The notes under the pieces were generated by a model. It was given only the letters and a program-made list of their open reading frames with translations. It was not told the DNA's origin and ran no database searches. Positions 7,355-16,135 of a stretch of 64,000 nucleotides of DNA are shown here, piece after piece. The first letter of the stretch is position 1. Each line of letters starts with the position of its first letter. A program made the translations under genes and the position numbers. The DNA comes from Thiohalophilus sp046483665 (GTDB lineage Bacteria > Pseudomonadota > Gammaproteobacteria > UBA6429 > Thiohalophilaceae), in assembly GCF_046483665.1 (NCBI RefSeq), contig NZ_JAWOCR010000040.1, forward strand, positions 1 to 64,000, given 5' to 3'.

Positions 7355-8325
7355 TTGATTATTCCGGGCTGTATCAGCGCATGGCGAATACTCCGCTGGC
7401 TGACTGGGCGGAACAGCTTCCGGCACAGGTCGAAAAAGGCCTGGATGCAAAACGTTACGGTGATCTGCCCAAATGGCAGGCCGCGGTCGATGCCATGTCA
7501 ATGGTGCATCCGGTCAGTTGCGACTTCACTCAAGACGCTGTGCGCATCGGCGATGGCAGCGAGCTGAATGATGAGCAGCGGGAGTCGTTAAAGCAGCAGC
7601 TAAAACAACTACATCCCTGGCGCAAGGGGCCGTTCGAGTTGTTTGGTATATATATCGATACCGAATGGCGCTCCGACTTGAAGTGGGATCGGTTAAAAGA
7701 TTATATCGCGACTCTGGCCGGGCGCACGGTGCTGGACGTCGGCTGCGGCAACGGCTATCACTGCTGGCGGATGAAAGGCGCCGGTGCCGAACTGGTCATC
7801 GGTGTCGACCCCACCCCGCTGTTTACCCTGCAATACGAGATAATGCATCGCTATGCCGGCGATCAGGGGGTGTATGTGCTGCCGCTGGGAATCGACGATG
7901 TGCCGGGAAAACTGGAGGCCTTCGACACGGTGTTCTCCATGGGCGTGTTATATCACCGTCGCTCGCCTGTCGATCATTTATTGCAATTACGTGATTGCCT
8001 GGCTGCCGGGGGTGAGCTGGTGCTGGAAACCCTGATCGTCGACGGTGATGAAAACACGGCATTGTTTCCCGAAGATCGCTATGCCCGCATGGGCAATGTC
8101 TGGTTCCTGCCCTCGGTGCCCATGCTCGAACGCTGGCTGCGGCGTTGCCGGTTCATCAATATTCGCACGGTCGATGTCACAACGACCACGATAGAAGAAC
8201 AGCGGGCGACCGACTGGATGACCTTCCAGTCCCTGGCCGACTTTCTCGACTCCGACGATCACAGCAAGTCGATCGAAGGCTATCCGGCCCCCAGGCGGGC
8301 GATCATTATTGCGGAAAAAGCCTGA
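7351..8325 (+). CDS. cmoB: tRNA U34 carboxymethyltransferase CmoB
   Basis: This 324-residue protein transfers the carboxymethyl group of carboxy-SAM to 5-hydroxyuridine at tRNA position 34. The Rossmann SAM-binding motif VLDVGCGNGYHCWRM, then GVDPTPLFTLQYE and FDTVFSMGVLYHRRSP, are family-typical, and the full length matches. It overlaps cmoA by four bases. A single arm of the family B repeat begins three bases past its stop, and about 210 bp of otherwise featureless DNA follow. Confidence 0.96.
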   Translation: MIDYSGLYQRMANTPLADWAEQLPAQVEKGLDAKRYGDLPKWQAAVDAMSMVHPVSCDFTQDAVRIGDGSELNDEQRESLKQQLKQLHPWRKGPFELFGIYIDTEWRSDLKWDRLKDYIATLAGRTVLDVGCGNGYHCWRMKGAGAELVIGVDPTPLFTLQYEIMHRYAGDQGVYVLPLGIDDVPGKLEAFDTVFSMGVLYHRRSPVDHLLQLRDCLAAGGELVLETLIVDGDENTALFPEDRYARMGNVWFLPSVPMLERWLRRCRFINIRTVDVTTTTIEEQRATDWMTFQSLADFLDSDDHSKSIEGYPAPRRAIIIAEKA

Positions 8326-8327
8326 AT

Positions 8328-8348
8328 ACTCTCGCAAAGCCGCAGAGA
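8328..8348. repeat. single arm of family B repeat
   Basis: ACTCTCGCAAAGCCGCAGAG lies immediately after cmoB. It matches the arms of the family B elements at 1864-2060 and 28380-28558, but I see no clear inverted partner before the next gene, so it is a solo or degraded copy. Confidence 0.55.
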
Positions 8349-8537
8349 TGAAGAGTGTTTTCTTATCGGTGTGTTCTCGTGCTTTCCTGTGGCGTCAAAA
8401 TCCACTGCGGTACATGAGCAAATCAGGCACCTGTGAGACAAAAGTCAGAAGGCCGGTTCCGGGCCGGGATGTGTTCTGTGACACAAATTGACCGGTTACC
8501 CGCCTGTTTATCTCACCGGCGGCGTTATAATTAATGT

Positions 8538-9128
8538 ATGTATCGAGTATGGGAAAAATTGCGTGAGCTGGCCTGGCCTTCCACCTGGTATGGCTGGCGC
8601 CTGGGTCTGCAATCCTGGTGGTATACCCGGAACAAATCCCGGCTGGCGGTTACCGCCGGCATCTTCGCACTGTTACTGGCCATCCCGCCGGGTATTTACG
8701 CCCTGTTCAGTCAGGCACAACAGAGCCGGCAGGCCACTCGCGATTTACGTTGTCTGACATTGAATGTTTATCACGAAGCGCGTGGCGAGTCGGTAGCTGG
8801 TCAGTATGCCGTGGCAGATGTAACCCTGAATCGCGTGGCATCAAAACGATTTCCTGACACCCTGTGCGAAGTGGTGCATGAGCAACGCTGGGACAGAATA
8901 CGCAAACGCCAGGTTGGTGCGTTTTCATGGACCGAGCTAGACGTTACCGCCGATGTGAGCAATGTGGCCTACGAAACCGCCCACCGGGTTGCCGCGGATG
9001 TCTATTACCGACGGAGTGAACCCCGGGTGGAAGGTGCCCTGTTTTATCATGCCAGTTACATCCGTCCCAGCTGGGCGCGAAGCAAACAAAAAGTGGCCAC
9101 GATTGGCCGGCACATTTTTTACAAGTAG
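8538..9128 (+). CDS. membrane-anchored SleB-family cell wall hydrolase
   Basis: This 196-residue protein has one transmembrane helix at about residues 36-58 and an exported C-terminal Hydrolase_2 domain. The domain begins LNVYHEARGES; E80 is the likely catalytic glutamate shared with SleB lytic transglycosylases. QYAVADVTLNRV and FYHASYIRPSW also fit the family. Such enzymes cleave peptidoglycan between N-acetylmuramic acid and N-acetylglucosamine; outside spore-formers their role is probably wall remodelling. No clear ribosome-binding site precedes the ATG at 8538; a TATAAT at 8526-8531 lies so close that a leaderless message is possible. Confidence 0.85.
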   Translation: MYRVWEKLRELAWPSTWYGWRLGLQSWWYTRNKSRLAVTAGIFALLLAIPPGIYALFSQAQQSRQATRDLRCLTLNVYHEARGESVAGQYAVADVTLNRVASKRFPDTLCEVVHEQRWDRIRKRQVGAFSWTELDVTADVSNVAYETAHRVAADVYYRRSEPRVEGALFYHASYIRPSWARSKQKVATIGRHIFYK

Positions 9129-9234
9129 TGCCGCGAGTCGGAGGGATACTCAGTGCCTGCACCCGGACTACTGGTTGATAAAGTGCAGGAACTCCTGTTC
9201 AGGCAACGCGCTGCCTGACACCTGTTTCCCGGGA

Positions 9235-10164
9235 TTATTCCCACTCGAGCTCGGAATAAACCCGCTGGGCGTTACGTCCGGCCAGGTCCTCGAAATTTTC
9301 GAGGTAATCAAACCGTGACTGGTCAATGCTGCCGATACGGGTAATATCGCCACCGTTATCCATGAACTCGCGAATGGTCTCGCGCAGAAAAACCAGATAG
9401 TCCAGGGTATCGGCCCGTGCCTTGTCCAGCGTGGTTGGCGCACCGTGGCCGGGAACCACCACTGTGGGTTCGTAAGCGGCCATGGCGCGGAAACTCTCCA
9501 CCCAGCTTTTACTGCCGGAGTAATTGCCAATACTCAGCATGCGCTCGGTATAGACAATATCGCCGGTGAACATGATCTTCTCTGCAGGAAGCCAGACAAA
9601 GCTGTCGCCGGGGGTGTGGGCCTGCCCGGGATGGCGCAGTTCAAAGGTCGTGTCACCCACGCTCAGTGTCAGTTCCCGATCGAAGGTCTTATCCGCGTAT
9701 ACCGGCCGGATGGCCTCGATCGCCTCGCTGCCCATCAGGCTGGCCAGGCGGGAGAACTGGTCCCGGGTGCGGGCTTTTTGATCCTCGACCGCCCGGGCGC
9801 TGGCAATGATCGTGGTGCCCTGTTGTTTAAAGTAATCATTGCCCATCCAGCGGTGATCCTGCCCGCCGGTATTGATGACATGGCTGATCGGTTTATCGGT
9901 GACGGAACGAATTACCTGGTGCAGCGCCCTGGCACCCTGATAACCCGCACCCGAATCGATCAGAACAACCCCTTGGCGAGTGACGACAAAACCGAAGGTG
10001 GCATTGTTACCCAGATTTTCCGTACTGCGGTTACCCAGTTCACCGACGATGGCATAGACGTTATCAGTGAGTTCGATCAGCTCGAGACTGTCTGAAGCCG
10101 AAGCCGGCAAAGCAACACCGGCAAACACAAGAAGGGAGGCAAGGACACGTGATAAAAAAGACAT
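9235..10164 (-). CDS. secreted metallo-beta-lactamase-fold protein lacking the first two zinc histidines
   Basis: At 309 residues with an N-terminal signal peptide (cleavage near ASA-SD, residue 24), this should be periplasmic. The MBL fold is recognisable: VLIDSGAG, then GQAHTPGDSFVW, MFTGDIVYTERM and VVPGHGAPT. The canonical NTHxHxDH motif, however, reads NTGGQDH (98-104), so both zinc-1 histidines are gone and one residue is deleted. The Asp-His pair (D103, H104) and later His/Asp ligands remain, so at most a single-metal site is expected. The closest annotated relatives would be SoxH/quinoprotein-relay-type hydrolases. Substrate unknown. Confidence 0.8.
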   Translation of the reverse strand: MSFLSRVLASLLVFAGVALPASASDSLELIELTDNVYAIVGELGNRSTENLGNNATFGFVVTRQGVVLIDSGAGYQGARALHQVIRSVTDKPISHVINTGGQDHRWMGNDYFKQQGTTIIASARAVEDQKARTRDQFSRLASLMGSEAIEAIRPVYADKTFDRELTLSVGDTTFELRHPGQAHTPGDSFVWLPAEKIMFTGDIVYTERMLSIGNYSGSKSWVESFRAMAAYEPTVVVPGHGAPTTLDKARADTLDYLVFLRETIREFMDNGGDITRIGSIDQSRFDYLENFEDLAGRNAQRVYSELEWE

Positions 10165-10239
10165 AACAGAACCTCATGGCGGAGAAGGAGAATTGTAGAA
10201 TAGCAGATTACGGAGTGAATCTAGCCGTGGGCCCCCGGG

Positions 10240-10851
10240 TCAGGCCGTCACCAGCAAAAACAAACCAATGGCGATAAGTACACCGGCTGCCAGCATGTTC
10301 ATAAACCGGGTCGCATGTGAACCGAGCCAGACACCTGCTTTCGCAGCCACAAAGGCATAGGCGAGTTTAACTCCGCCGACAGCAACGACGGTGATTGCCA
10401 TAATCTGAAATACTTCCGTCAGCGAGATTGAACCAGGATCCACGAAGGCCGGGAGAAAACCGAGATAAAACAGGATCGCCTTTTGATCGCCCAGGGTCAG
10501 CAACAGGCCTGCCAGGAAGCTGGAGACCAGGGAGTCTTTACCGGTCGGTTCTCCAGCGGCGAACCGGTTACGGCTTCGCCACAATATGAATCCCAGCCAG
10601 AACAAACAGGCCACGCCGAGATACTTGATGAGAAAAAACCGATCTCCGAGTTGCTCGGCCAGCAGTGCCAGCCCGAAAATCGCCAGCACGAGAAAGATAA
10701 CATCAGCAACGACAATCCCCAGCGTGGTTGCCGAAGCATGCCGGAATCCATGGGTAACAGCACGCACCGTCACTGCCAGCACACTGAGCCCCGGTATCGC
10801 CGCCAGAATCAGCAGGGCAATGAACAGGGCGGTCATGTCGGTGGGAGTCAT
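10240..10851 (-). CDS. LysE/RhtB-family amino-acid exporter
   Basis: This 203-residue protein with about six hydrophobic helices has the LysE/RhtB N-terminus (ALFIALLILAAIPGLSVLAV) and a following helix-loop typical of small efflux permeases for amino acids or homoserine-lactone-like compounds. I start it at the ATG at 10851, because the longer frame needs a TTG at 10869. Hydrophobicity and the FLAGLLLTLGDQKAILFYLGFLP segment support the family. It stands alone between two MBL-fold genes on the same strand, and substrate cannot be inferred. Confidence 0.85.
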   Translation of the reverse strand: MTPTDMTALFIALLILAAIPGLSVLAVTVRAVTHGFRHASATTLGIVVADVIFLVLAIFGLALLAEQLGDRFFLIKYLGVACLFWLGFILWRSRNRFAAGEPTGKDSLVSSFLAGLLLTLGDQKAILFYLGFLPAFVDPGSISLTEVFQIMAITVVAVGGVKLAYAFVAAKAGVWLGSHATRFMNMLAAGVLIAIGLFLLVTA

Positions 10852-11011
10852 GAAAAAAAGCTTATGCAATAGTTGATGATTTTCTGATTGAACCCGCCAT
10901 CAGTAGCGCGAGCAAGAAAAAAACGCGATATCATTCAGTTGCTGTAGAGGCGAATCTCTCCCCAAGCCATAGCTTTTTTCTGTTTATTACTGATAAGCCT
11001 GTTATATCGAT

Positions 11012-12076
11012 TCAGTTAGCGAACAGGTGATCGATATGGCGGCTCTCGCCGTGCTGGTAAACTTCGAATTCTTTATCAGGAATCTGGTATTTCTCCAGAG
11101 CTTCGGCAAGTTTTACCGGCGGCTCATCCAGCGGCTCATCGGTCAGGATGAAGGTGCCCCAGTGCATGGCAACCGAATGCCTGGCGTTAATATCCTGGTG
11201 AATTTTGACCGCTTCCTCCGGATTGACATGATACGGTTTCATAAACCATCTGGGTTCATATGCCCCGATGGGTAACAAGGCGAGTTCGAAGTCACCATAC
11301 TTGTTGCCGATTTCCTTAAAGTGCCTGGCATAGCCGGTATCGCCACCGAAAAATATCCGGTTATCTTTGTGCTCAATTACCCAGGAAGCCCACAGTCTGT
11401 CATAGGCATCGAACAGGCTGCGCTTGCTCCAGTGCTGGCTCGGTTCGGCCGTAAAGATTACATCCCCTACTGCATGAGTCTGTCCCCAGTCGAGCTCAAC
11501 CACCTGAACTGAGGCCAGCTCCAGATCGTCGAACCAGGCTTTCATTCCCAGGGGAACGATGAAGGTCAGTGTGCGTTCGCGATTATGCCGGGCAAGCTGT
11601 TTTACCGACTCGACATCCAGGGAGTCATAGTGATCATGGGAGATAATCACTACATCGATCTCCGGTAACTCCGCAATCGTTAAGGCAGGCGGGATGACCC
11701 GTTTGGGGCCGGCCCAGGAGAGCGGTGAGGACCGATCGGAAAATTGCGGGTCGGTCAGAATATTGAGATCAGCAAACTGAACAAGGAATGTAGCATGGCC
11801 AATCCAGGTCAGGCTGGGGATCTGAGGATTGTGCTTCAAGTGAGTATAATCCTGGTTTACCAGTTCAAAATCATAATCCCCGGCTTCGGGTATATTTTTA
11901 AACCAGCGCTGCCAGCGCCACTTCATAAACGACCAGAAACCCTTGTCGTTCTCATAATAGACATTAGTGAAACCGGATTCTGTATGGTGTGGTTTTGCCT
12001 TATCGTAATGAGGGTTGCTCCCACAGGCACTCAGTAACCCGGCTGTGATCAACAAGCTGATACCTAATCCTTTCAT
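11012..12076 (-). CDS. lipoprotein MBL-fold hydrolase (NAPE-PLD/UlaG-like)
   Basis: The 354-residue product has a lipoprotein signal peptide with lipobox LLSAC (Cys18), so it should be anchored in the membrane facing the periplasm. The MBL motif is intact: HDHYDSLD, followed by an AEPSQHW segment, FFGGDTGYARH and AMHWGTF. The pattern (TWIGHATFLVQF ... ILTDPQFSDRSSP) is that of the NAPE-PLD/RomA/UlaG-like branch acting on lipids or cyclic phosphodiesters. Alone in its transcription unit. Substrate is not evident. Confidence 0.85.
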   Translation of the reverse strand: MKGLGISLLITAGLLSACGSNPHYDKAKPHHTESGFTNVYYENDKGFWSFMKWRWQRWFKNIPEAGDYDFELVNQDYTHLKHNPQIPSLTWIGHATFLVQFADLNILTDPQFSDRSSPLSWAGPKRVIPPALTIAELPEIDVVIISHDHYDSLDVESVKQLARHNRERTLTFIVPLGMKAWFDDLELASVQVVELDWGQTHAVGDVIFTAEPSQHWSKRSLFDAYDRLWASWVIEHKDNRIFFGGDTGYARHFKEIGNKYGDFELALLPIGAYEPRWFMKPYHVNPEEAVKIHQDINARHSVAMHWGTFILTDEPLDEPPVKLAEALEKYQIPDKEFEVYQHGESRHIDHLFAN

Positions 12077-12225
12077 AGAAGGATTATGTCACAAGGTCGT
12101 TATTCACCGATCGGTTGATTTGTCGAAATAAAGCTGAGTATTTTTAAGGATATTGATTAGCATCTGCCGTTATGACAGCTCTTTTTGAGAGCTTTATGTC
12201 TTATATAGTTAGAGGGTGAAAGCCG

Positions 12226-13566
12226 TTATTTGTCGACAGGGACGCCGATCAGATCGTGTTCGGTGGCGGCGACGATGTCGACTTCCATAAACTGTCCCGG
12301 CTGTACCTCGTCTTCAACCTGGTCGAGGATCACGGCGCCGTCGATCTCGGGGGCATCGGCACTGGAGCGGCCGAGCAGGAGGTTGTCTTCGCTGAAACCA
12401 TCGACGATGACCTGCATCCGTTGACCGACCTTCTGTTGTAGCTTTTCGGCACTGATTTCGCTTTGCAACTGCATAAAGCGTTCAAGGCGTTCCTGCTGCA
12501 CTTCTTCGGGGACCGGGTCGGGTAGCTCATTGGCGCTGGCGCCTTCCACCGGGGAATAGGCGAAGGCGCCGACCCGATCCAGCCGGGCTTCATCTAAAAA
12601 TTCCAGCAGCTCTTCGAACTCCTGTTCGCTCTCGCCAGGGAAGCCGACGATGAAGGTAGAGCGCAGAGTGATGTCCGGGCAGATCGCGCGCCAGTCTTCG
12701 ATACGCCGGAGGGTTTTTTCGATGTTGCCGGGGCGTTTCATTAATTTGAGAATGCGCGGTGAGGCGTGCTGAAACGGCACGTCCAGGTAGGGCAGGATCA
12801 ATCCTTCGGCCATCAGCGGGATGACTTCGTCCACGTGCGGATAGGGATAGACATAATGCAATCGCACCCACGCGCCATACTCACGGGCCAGCTTGCCCAG
12901 CGCCCCGGCCAGTTCGGTCATACGTGTTTTTAGCGGCCGCCCGCCCCAGAAGTCGGTGCGGTATTTGATATCCACGCCGTAGGCACTGGTATCCTGGGAG
13001 ATGACCAGCAGTTCCTTCACCCCCGATTTGAACAGGTTTTCCGCCTCCTGCATCACCTCGCCGACGGGACGGCTGACCAGATCCCCGCGCATGGAAGGAA
13101 TGATGCAGAAGCTGCAGCGGTGGTTGCAGCCCTCGGAGATCTTTAAATAGGCATAATGCTGCGGCGTTAACTTCAGGCCCTCGGCCGGGATCAGATCGGT
13201 ATAGGGATCGTGCGGTTTGGGCAGCTGCTGATGAACATGATCCATTACTTCCTGCAGGGCGTGCGGGCCGGTGACCGCCAGTACCTGCGGATGGGTCTGC
13301 TGGACGATATCACTCTTGGCGCCGAGACATCCGGTGACGATCACCTTGCCGTTTTCATCCAGCGCCTCGCCGATGGTGTCCAGCGATTCTTCCACCGCGC
13401 TGTCGATGAAGCCGCAGGTATTGACCACGACCAGTTGCGCGTCGTCGTAGCTGGAGACGATGTCATAGCCCTCGGCGCGCAGGCGGGTGAGGATCTGCTC
13501 CGAGTCCACCAGCGCCTTGGGGCAGCCGAGGCTGATAAAACCGACTTTGGGTACGGGGTTTGACAT
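12226..13566 (-). CDS. rimO: ribosomal protein S12 methylthiotransferase RimO
   Basis: This 446-residue radical-SAM enzyme methylthiolates an aspartate of ribosomal protein S12. It has the N-terminal MTTase domain with three conserved cysteines (SLGCPKA, VNTCGF, GCLGAK), the radical-SAM CxxxCxxC motif in SEGCNHRCSFCIIPSMRG, and a C-terminal TRAM domain. GCNHRCSFCIIP and PYLDVPFQHASPRILKLMKRPG distinguish RimO from MiaB. I start at the ATG at 13566 (MSNPVPKVGFISLGCPK), since the 13-residue upstream extension is not family-like. Confidence 0.96.
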   Translation of the reverse strand: MSNPVPKVGFISLGCPKALVDSEQILTRLRAEGYDIVSSYDDAQLVVVNTCGFIDSAVEESLDTIGEALDENGKVIVTGCLGAKSDIVQQTHPQVLAVTGPHALQEVMDHVHQQLPKPHDPYTDLIPAEGLKLTPQHYAYLKISEGCNHRCSFCIIPSMRGDLVSRPVGEVMQEAENLFKSGVKELLVISQDTSAYGVDIKYRTDFWGGRPLKTRMTELAGALGKLAREYGAWVRLHYVYPYPHVDEVIPLMAEGLILPYLDVPFQHASPRILKLMKRPGNIEKTLRRIEDWRAICPDITLRSTFIVGFPGESEQEFEELLEFLDEARLDRVGAFAYSPVEGASANELPDPVPEEVQQERLERFMQLQSEISAEKLQQKVGQRMQVIVDGFSEDNLLLGRSSADAPEIDGAVILDQVEDEVQPGQFMEVDIVAATEHDLIGVPVDK

Positions 13567-13618
13567 AGGGGTATTCGGGGCTGTGGTTGCGAGGGGCGGG
13601 ATCATACCATTTATTACC

Positions 13619-13733
13619 CAGGGCCGAGGGACGAGTTACGAGGGACGAGTAAAAAACCGAACCACGAAGCCTCGAAGACACGAAGGAAAAAGTTCTGTCT
13701 TTGACCGTCATTCCGGCGCAGGCCGGAATCCAT
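13619..13733. repeat. mosaic of three repeat families (A, C, D)
   Basis: Three unrelated intergenic repeats stand head to tail. They are a family A arm (13619-13652, AGGGCCGAGGGACGAG type), a family C arm (13659-13688, AACCACGAAGCCTCGAAGAC), and a family D palindrome (13706-13732, GTCATTCCGGC...GCCGGAATCC). The last is a short perfect-stem hairpin also found twice at 61837-61916. The stretch lies between rimO and a methyltransferase pseudogene and contains no gene. Confidence 0.7.
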
Positions 13734-13815
13734 GCTGACAGTTTCAGGGGCAGACCGGCATAGGCCCGTTCGAACCAGCAGCGTTCCGGGGCTCGTAAGC
13801 GTTCAGTGTGTTGGC

Positions 13816-14262
13816 CTAATAGTCGTTAATCAGCGCATCGATCGCGGGCGATATCGAGAACAGGCCGTAGCCCCGGATTGCCAGCACGCCGCCGGGTTTG
13901 AGCAGACGGGTGGCCTCGCGATTGAAGCGCGCATGATCGAACCAGTGTGCGGCTTGCGCCACGCTGATTAGATCAAACGTGCTATCAGTAAACGGCAATT
14001 GCTCGGCGGTACTACAAAGATAATCGATGGTGTGTTTCTGCTATGCATTGTGCAGTTGGGCAAGACCCGGTTCGCAACCGATCACCTGTTCAAAATGATT
14101 GCCCAACGCCACAGCGGCCTGGCCGTTGCCGGTAGCCACATCCAGCGCCTGCTCATACTGTGGACAGAGCGAGGCGAGATAAGCAAACAGTTCGGGCGGA
14201 TAGTGGGGCCGGTAGCGGGTGTAGTTCGCCGCCTGTGGGGAGAAGTGATCGGCGAAGGTCAT
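13816..14262 (-). pseudogene. class I SAM methyltransferase, broken by an in-frame TAG and truncated
   Basis: The first 73 residues (MTFADHFSPQAANYTRYRPHYPPELF, then SAM-binding ALDVATGNGQAAVAL) are a normal UbiE/tam-like start. After ...LAQLHNA there is a TAG at about 14041-14043. The same frame then continues QKHTIDYLCSTAEQLPFTDSTFDLISVAQAAHWFD and LLKPGGVLAIRGYG, again typical, before a stop at INDY. The family normally runs about 250 residues, so the C-terminal 90-100 residues are also missing. The frame does not shift, so the first lesion is a simple nonsense change. It sits 3 bp downstream of cca, with repeats just beyond. Translational readthrough is possible but unlikely given the second loss. 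Confidence 0.85.
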
Positions 14263-14264
14263 GC

Positions 14265-15488
14265 TCAGGCCGCGCGGCGTACCTGTTTAATTGCGGTTAG
14301 CCTTGCCTTGTGCATGGCCTCGGCGATGGCCTTGCCCTGCAGGCCCTGTTCGACGAACGGTCCGGCTTCGACGGCGCTGGCGGCGGCGAAGGCCTCGCGC
14401 ATGATGCGCGGTTGATCGAAGACCCGATCCTCATAACCGGGACGCCCGCGCGAGTCGGCCTCGCAGGCCAGCAGGAATTGTTCGTAGCGTTCGGGCCGGC
14501 GAAAGGCATCCAGCGCTTCCAGGGTTTTTAGCAGGGTAGTGTCCTTGAGCTCACCAGCACGGTGGTAGTGCAGGTGATAGCGGGTCACCATCACTGCCAG
14601 TTCGCGAAACTCGTTGGGAATTTTGTAGCGATCGCATAACGCCTCGACCAGCGGTACGCCGCGCTCTTCGTGATTGATGTGCGAGGGCAGCTCTTTAGCC
14701 GGCGTGATGCCCTTGCCCAGATCGTGGACCAGGGCGGCGAAGCGCACCACCGGATCATCGGCGAGTTTGACCGCCTGCTGCAGCACCAGCATGGTGTGCA
14801 CGCCGGTGTCGATTTCCGGATGATGTTGTTCGGGTTGCGGCACGCCATACAGGCGATCGACTTCGGGGAACAGCCGGGCCAGCGCGCCACACCCGCGCAG
14901 CACTTCAAAGAAGGTTTCCGGGTGGTTTTCCTGCAGGGCGCGCAGGGTTTCCTGCCAGACCCGTTCGGGCACCAGCGCATCGACCTCGCCGTTGTCGACC
15001 ATTTGCTGCATCAGCGTTTGGGTTTCGTCGGCCACGCGAAAGCCGAACCCGGCAAAGCGTGCGGCGAAGCGGGCCACGCGCAGGATGCGTACCGGATCCT
15101 CAACAAAGGCCGGCGAGACATGGCGTAGCAGACGATCCTTGAGATCCTGCTGGCCGTTGTAAGGATCGATAATCTCGCCGCTGTCGGTTTCGGCCATGGC
15201 ATTGATGGTCAGATCGCGGCGGGCCAGATCCTGCTCCAGGGTCACATCGGGAGCGGCGTGAAAGGTGAAGCCGGTATAGCCGGGGCCGGTCTTGCGCTCG
15301 GTGCGGGCCAGGGCATATTCTTCATGGGTCTCGGGGTGTAAAAAGACGGGAAAGTCCTTGCCCACCGGCCGATAGCCGGCGTCGTGCATCTGCTGTGGCG
15401 CGGCGCCAACCACCACCCAGTCGTGGTCCTTGACCGGCAGCCCGAGCAGTTTGTCGCGGACGCAGCCGCCTACCTGATAACGTTCCAT
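14265..15488 (-). CDS. cca: CCA-adding enzyme (tRNA nucleotidyltransferase)
   Basis: This 407-residue class II nucleotidyltransferase adds or repairs the 3' CCA of tRNAs. The head domain begins MERYQVGGCVRDKLLG and carries DHDWVVVGA; the base-reading helix RRDLTINAMA is followed by DPYNGQQDLKDRLLRHV and EDPVRILRVARFAARF. A C-terminal HD domain (FAALVHDLGKG...HEERG) gives the phosphohydrolase activity seen in gammaproteobacterial Cca. I start at 15488 because it matches family starts; a 19-residue upstream extension does not. The window's tRNA-Gly lacks encoded CCA, so the enzyme is needed. Confidence 0.96.
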   Translation of the reverse strand: MERYQVGGCVRDKLLGLPVKDHDWVVVGAAPQQMHDAGYRPVGKDFPVFLHPETHEEYALARTERKTGPGYTGFTFHAAPDVTLEQDLARRDLTINAMAETDSGEIIDPYNGQQDLKDRLLRHVSPAFVEDPVRILRVARFAARFAGFGFRVADETQTLMQQMVDNGEVDALVPERVWQETLRALQENHPETFFEVLRGCGALARLFPEVDRLYGVPQPEQHHPEIDTGVHTMLVLQQAVKLADDPVVRFAALVHDLGKGITPAKELPSHINHEERGVPLVEALCDRYKIPNEFRELAVMVTRYHLHYHRAGELKDTTLLKTLEALDAFRRPERYEQFLLACEADSRGRPGYEDRVFDQPRIMREAFAAASAVEAGPFVEQGLQGKAIAEAMHKARLTAIKQVRRAA

Positions 15489-15545
15489 ATCTTTGATGAT
15501 AATCGTTTGTTGCGACGAATTCGAATCGCCGCAAGGGACAGGCAT

Positions 15546-15580
15546 AAAAAAACCCGCCGATGACCAGGGCGGGTTTTTTG
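15546..15580 (-). terminator. bidirectional Rho-independent terminator after rpmB-rpmG
   Basis: A short hairpin with stem ACCCGCC/GGCGGGT is followed by a run of T on the minus strand, 20-odd bases past the rpmG stop. The A-run on the other flank makes it symmetrical. It separates rpmG from cca, so cca needs its own promoter or readthrough. Confidence 0.85.
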
Positions 15581-15601
15581 CGTCCGGTACAAAAAGCCGG
15601 T

Positions 15602-15757
15602 TTATTTGATCTTGGCTTCCTTGTAGGCCACGTGCTTGCGGACTACCGGGTCGTATTTTTTCACTTCCATTTTTTCCGGCATGTTGCGCTTGTTTTTGGT
15701 CGTGGTGTAGAAGTGACCGGTACCGGCACTGGAAACGAGTTTGATTTTGTCACGCAT
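15602..15757 (-). CDS. rpmG: 50S ribosomal protein L33
   Basis: The 51-residue product MRDKIKLVSSAGTGHFYTTT... is ribosomal protein L33 of the large subunit, in the zinc-independent form with no CxxC pairs. A strong AAGGAGTTTT ribosome-binding site precedes the ATG at 15757 and overlaps the rpmB stop codon, so the genes are coupled in the usual rpmB-rpmG operon. A terminator follows. Confidence 0.98.
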   Translation of the reverse strand: MRDKIKLVSSAGTGHFYTTTKNKRNMPEKMEVKKYDPVVRKHVAYKEAKIK

Positions 15758-15768
15758 GATAAAACTCC

Positions 15769-16005
15769 TTACACCTTTTCGCCGCGACGACGCAGGTCCT
15801 CGAGTACAGACTCGATACCTTTTTTATCTATGATGCGCATACCTTTGCTGCTAATACGCAATTTGACCCAGCGGCTCTGCGACTCCACCCAGAAACGGTG
15901 AGTATGCAGGTTGGGTAGAAAACGGCGACGGGTCTTGTTATGGGCGTGGGAAACGTTGTTCCCGCTCATCGGACGTTTGCCAGTCACTTGACAGACTCTG
16001 GCCAT
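15769..16005 (-). CDS. rpmB: 50S ribosomal protein L28
   Basis: This 78-residue large-subunit protein begins MARVCQVTGKRPMSGNNVSHAHNKTRRRF, essentially the family consensus, and lacks the zinc-binding cysteine set. I take the ATG at 16005, the universal family start. It is the first gene of rpmB-rpmG. The radC gene lies 130 bp upstream in the same direction, as in many proteobacteria, with a family A repeat between them. Confidence 0.98.
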   Translation of the reverse strand: MARVCQVTGKRPMSGNNVSHAHNKTRRRFLPNLHTHRFWVESQSRWVKLRISSKGMRIIDKKGIESVLEDLRRRGEKV

Positions 16006-16097
16006 GGTTATTCTCCAAAAATCGGCTGCACAATGCGTCAAAGAGCGCGAATTTTACGGATTTCCCGCCAGCCTTACAAGCCCAATCCTGCGATTTA

Positions 16098-16131
16098 GAG
16101 CCTGGTACCTAGAAACTAGCCCCTAGAATCT
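16098..16131. repeat. family A repeat, short copy
   Basis: AGCCTGGTACCTAGAAACTAGCCCCTAGAA, a short inverted TAG/CTA-rich sequence, sits between radC and rpmB. It resembles the elements at 341-419 and 58397-58452. Confidence 0.6.
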
Positions 16132-16135
16132 GATT

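Noticed and set aside
13816..14262. Reassigned or recoded stop codons, given two frames with internal stops.
   Set aside because: TAA, TAG and TGA all end intact genes in the window, and the two broken frames contain both TAA and TAG. The C-terminal truncation and the altered catalytic residue point to decay instead.
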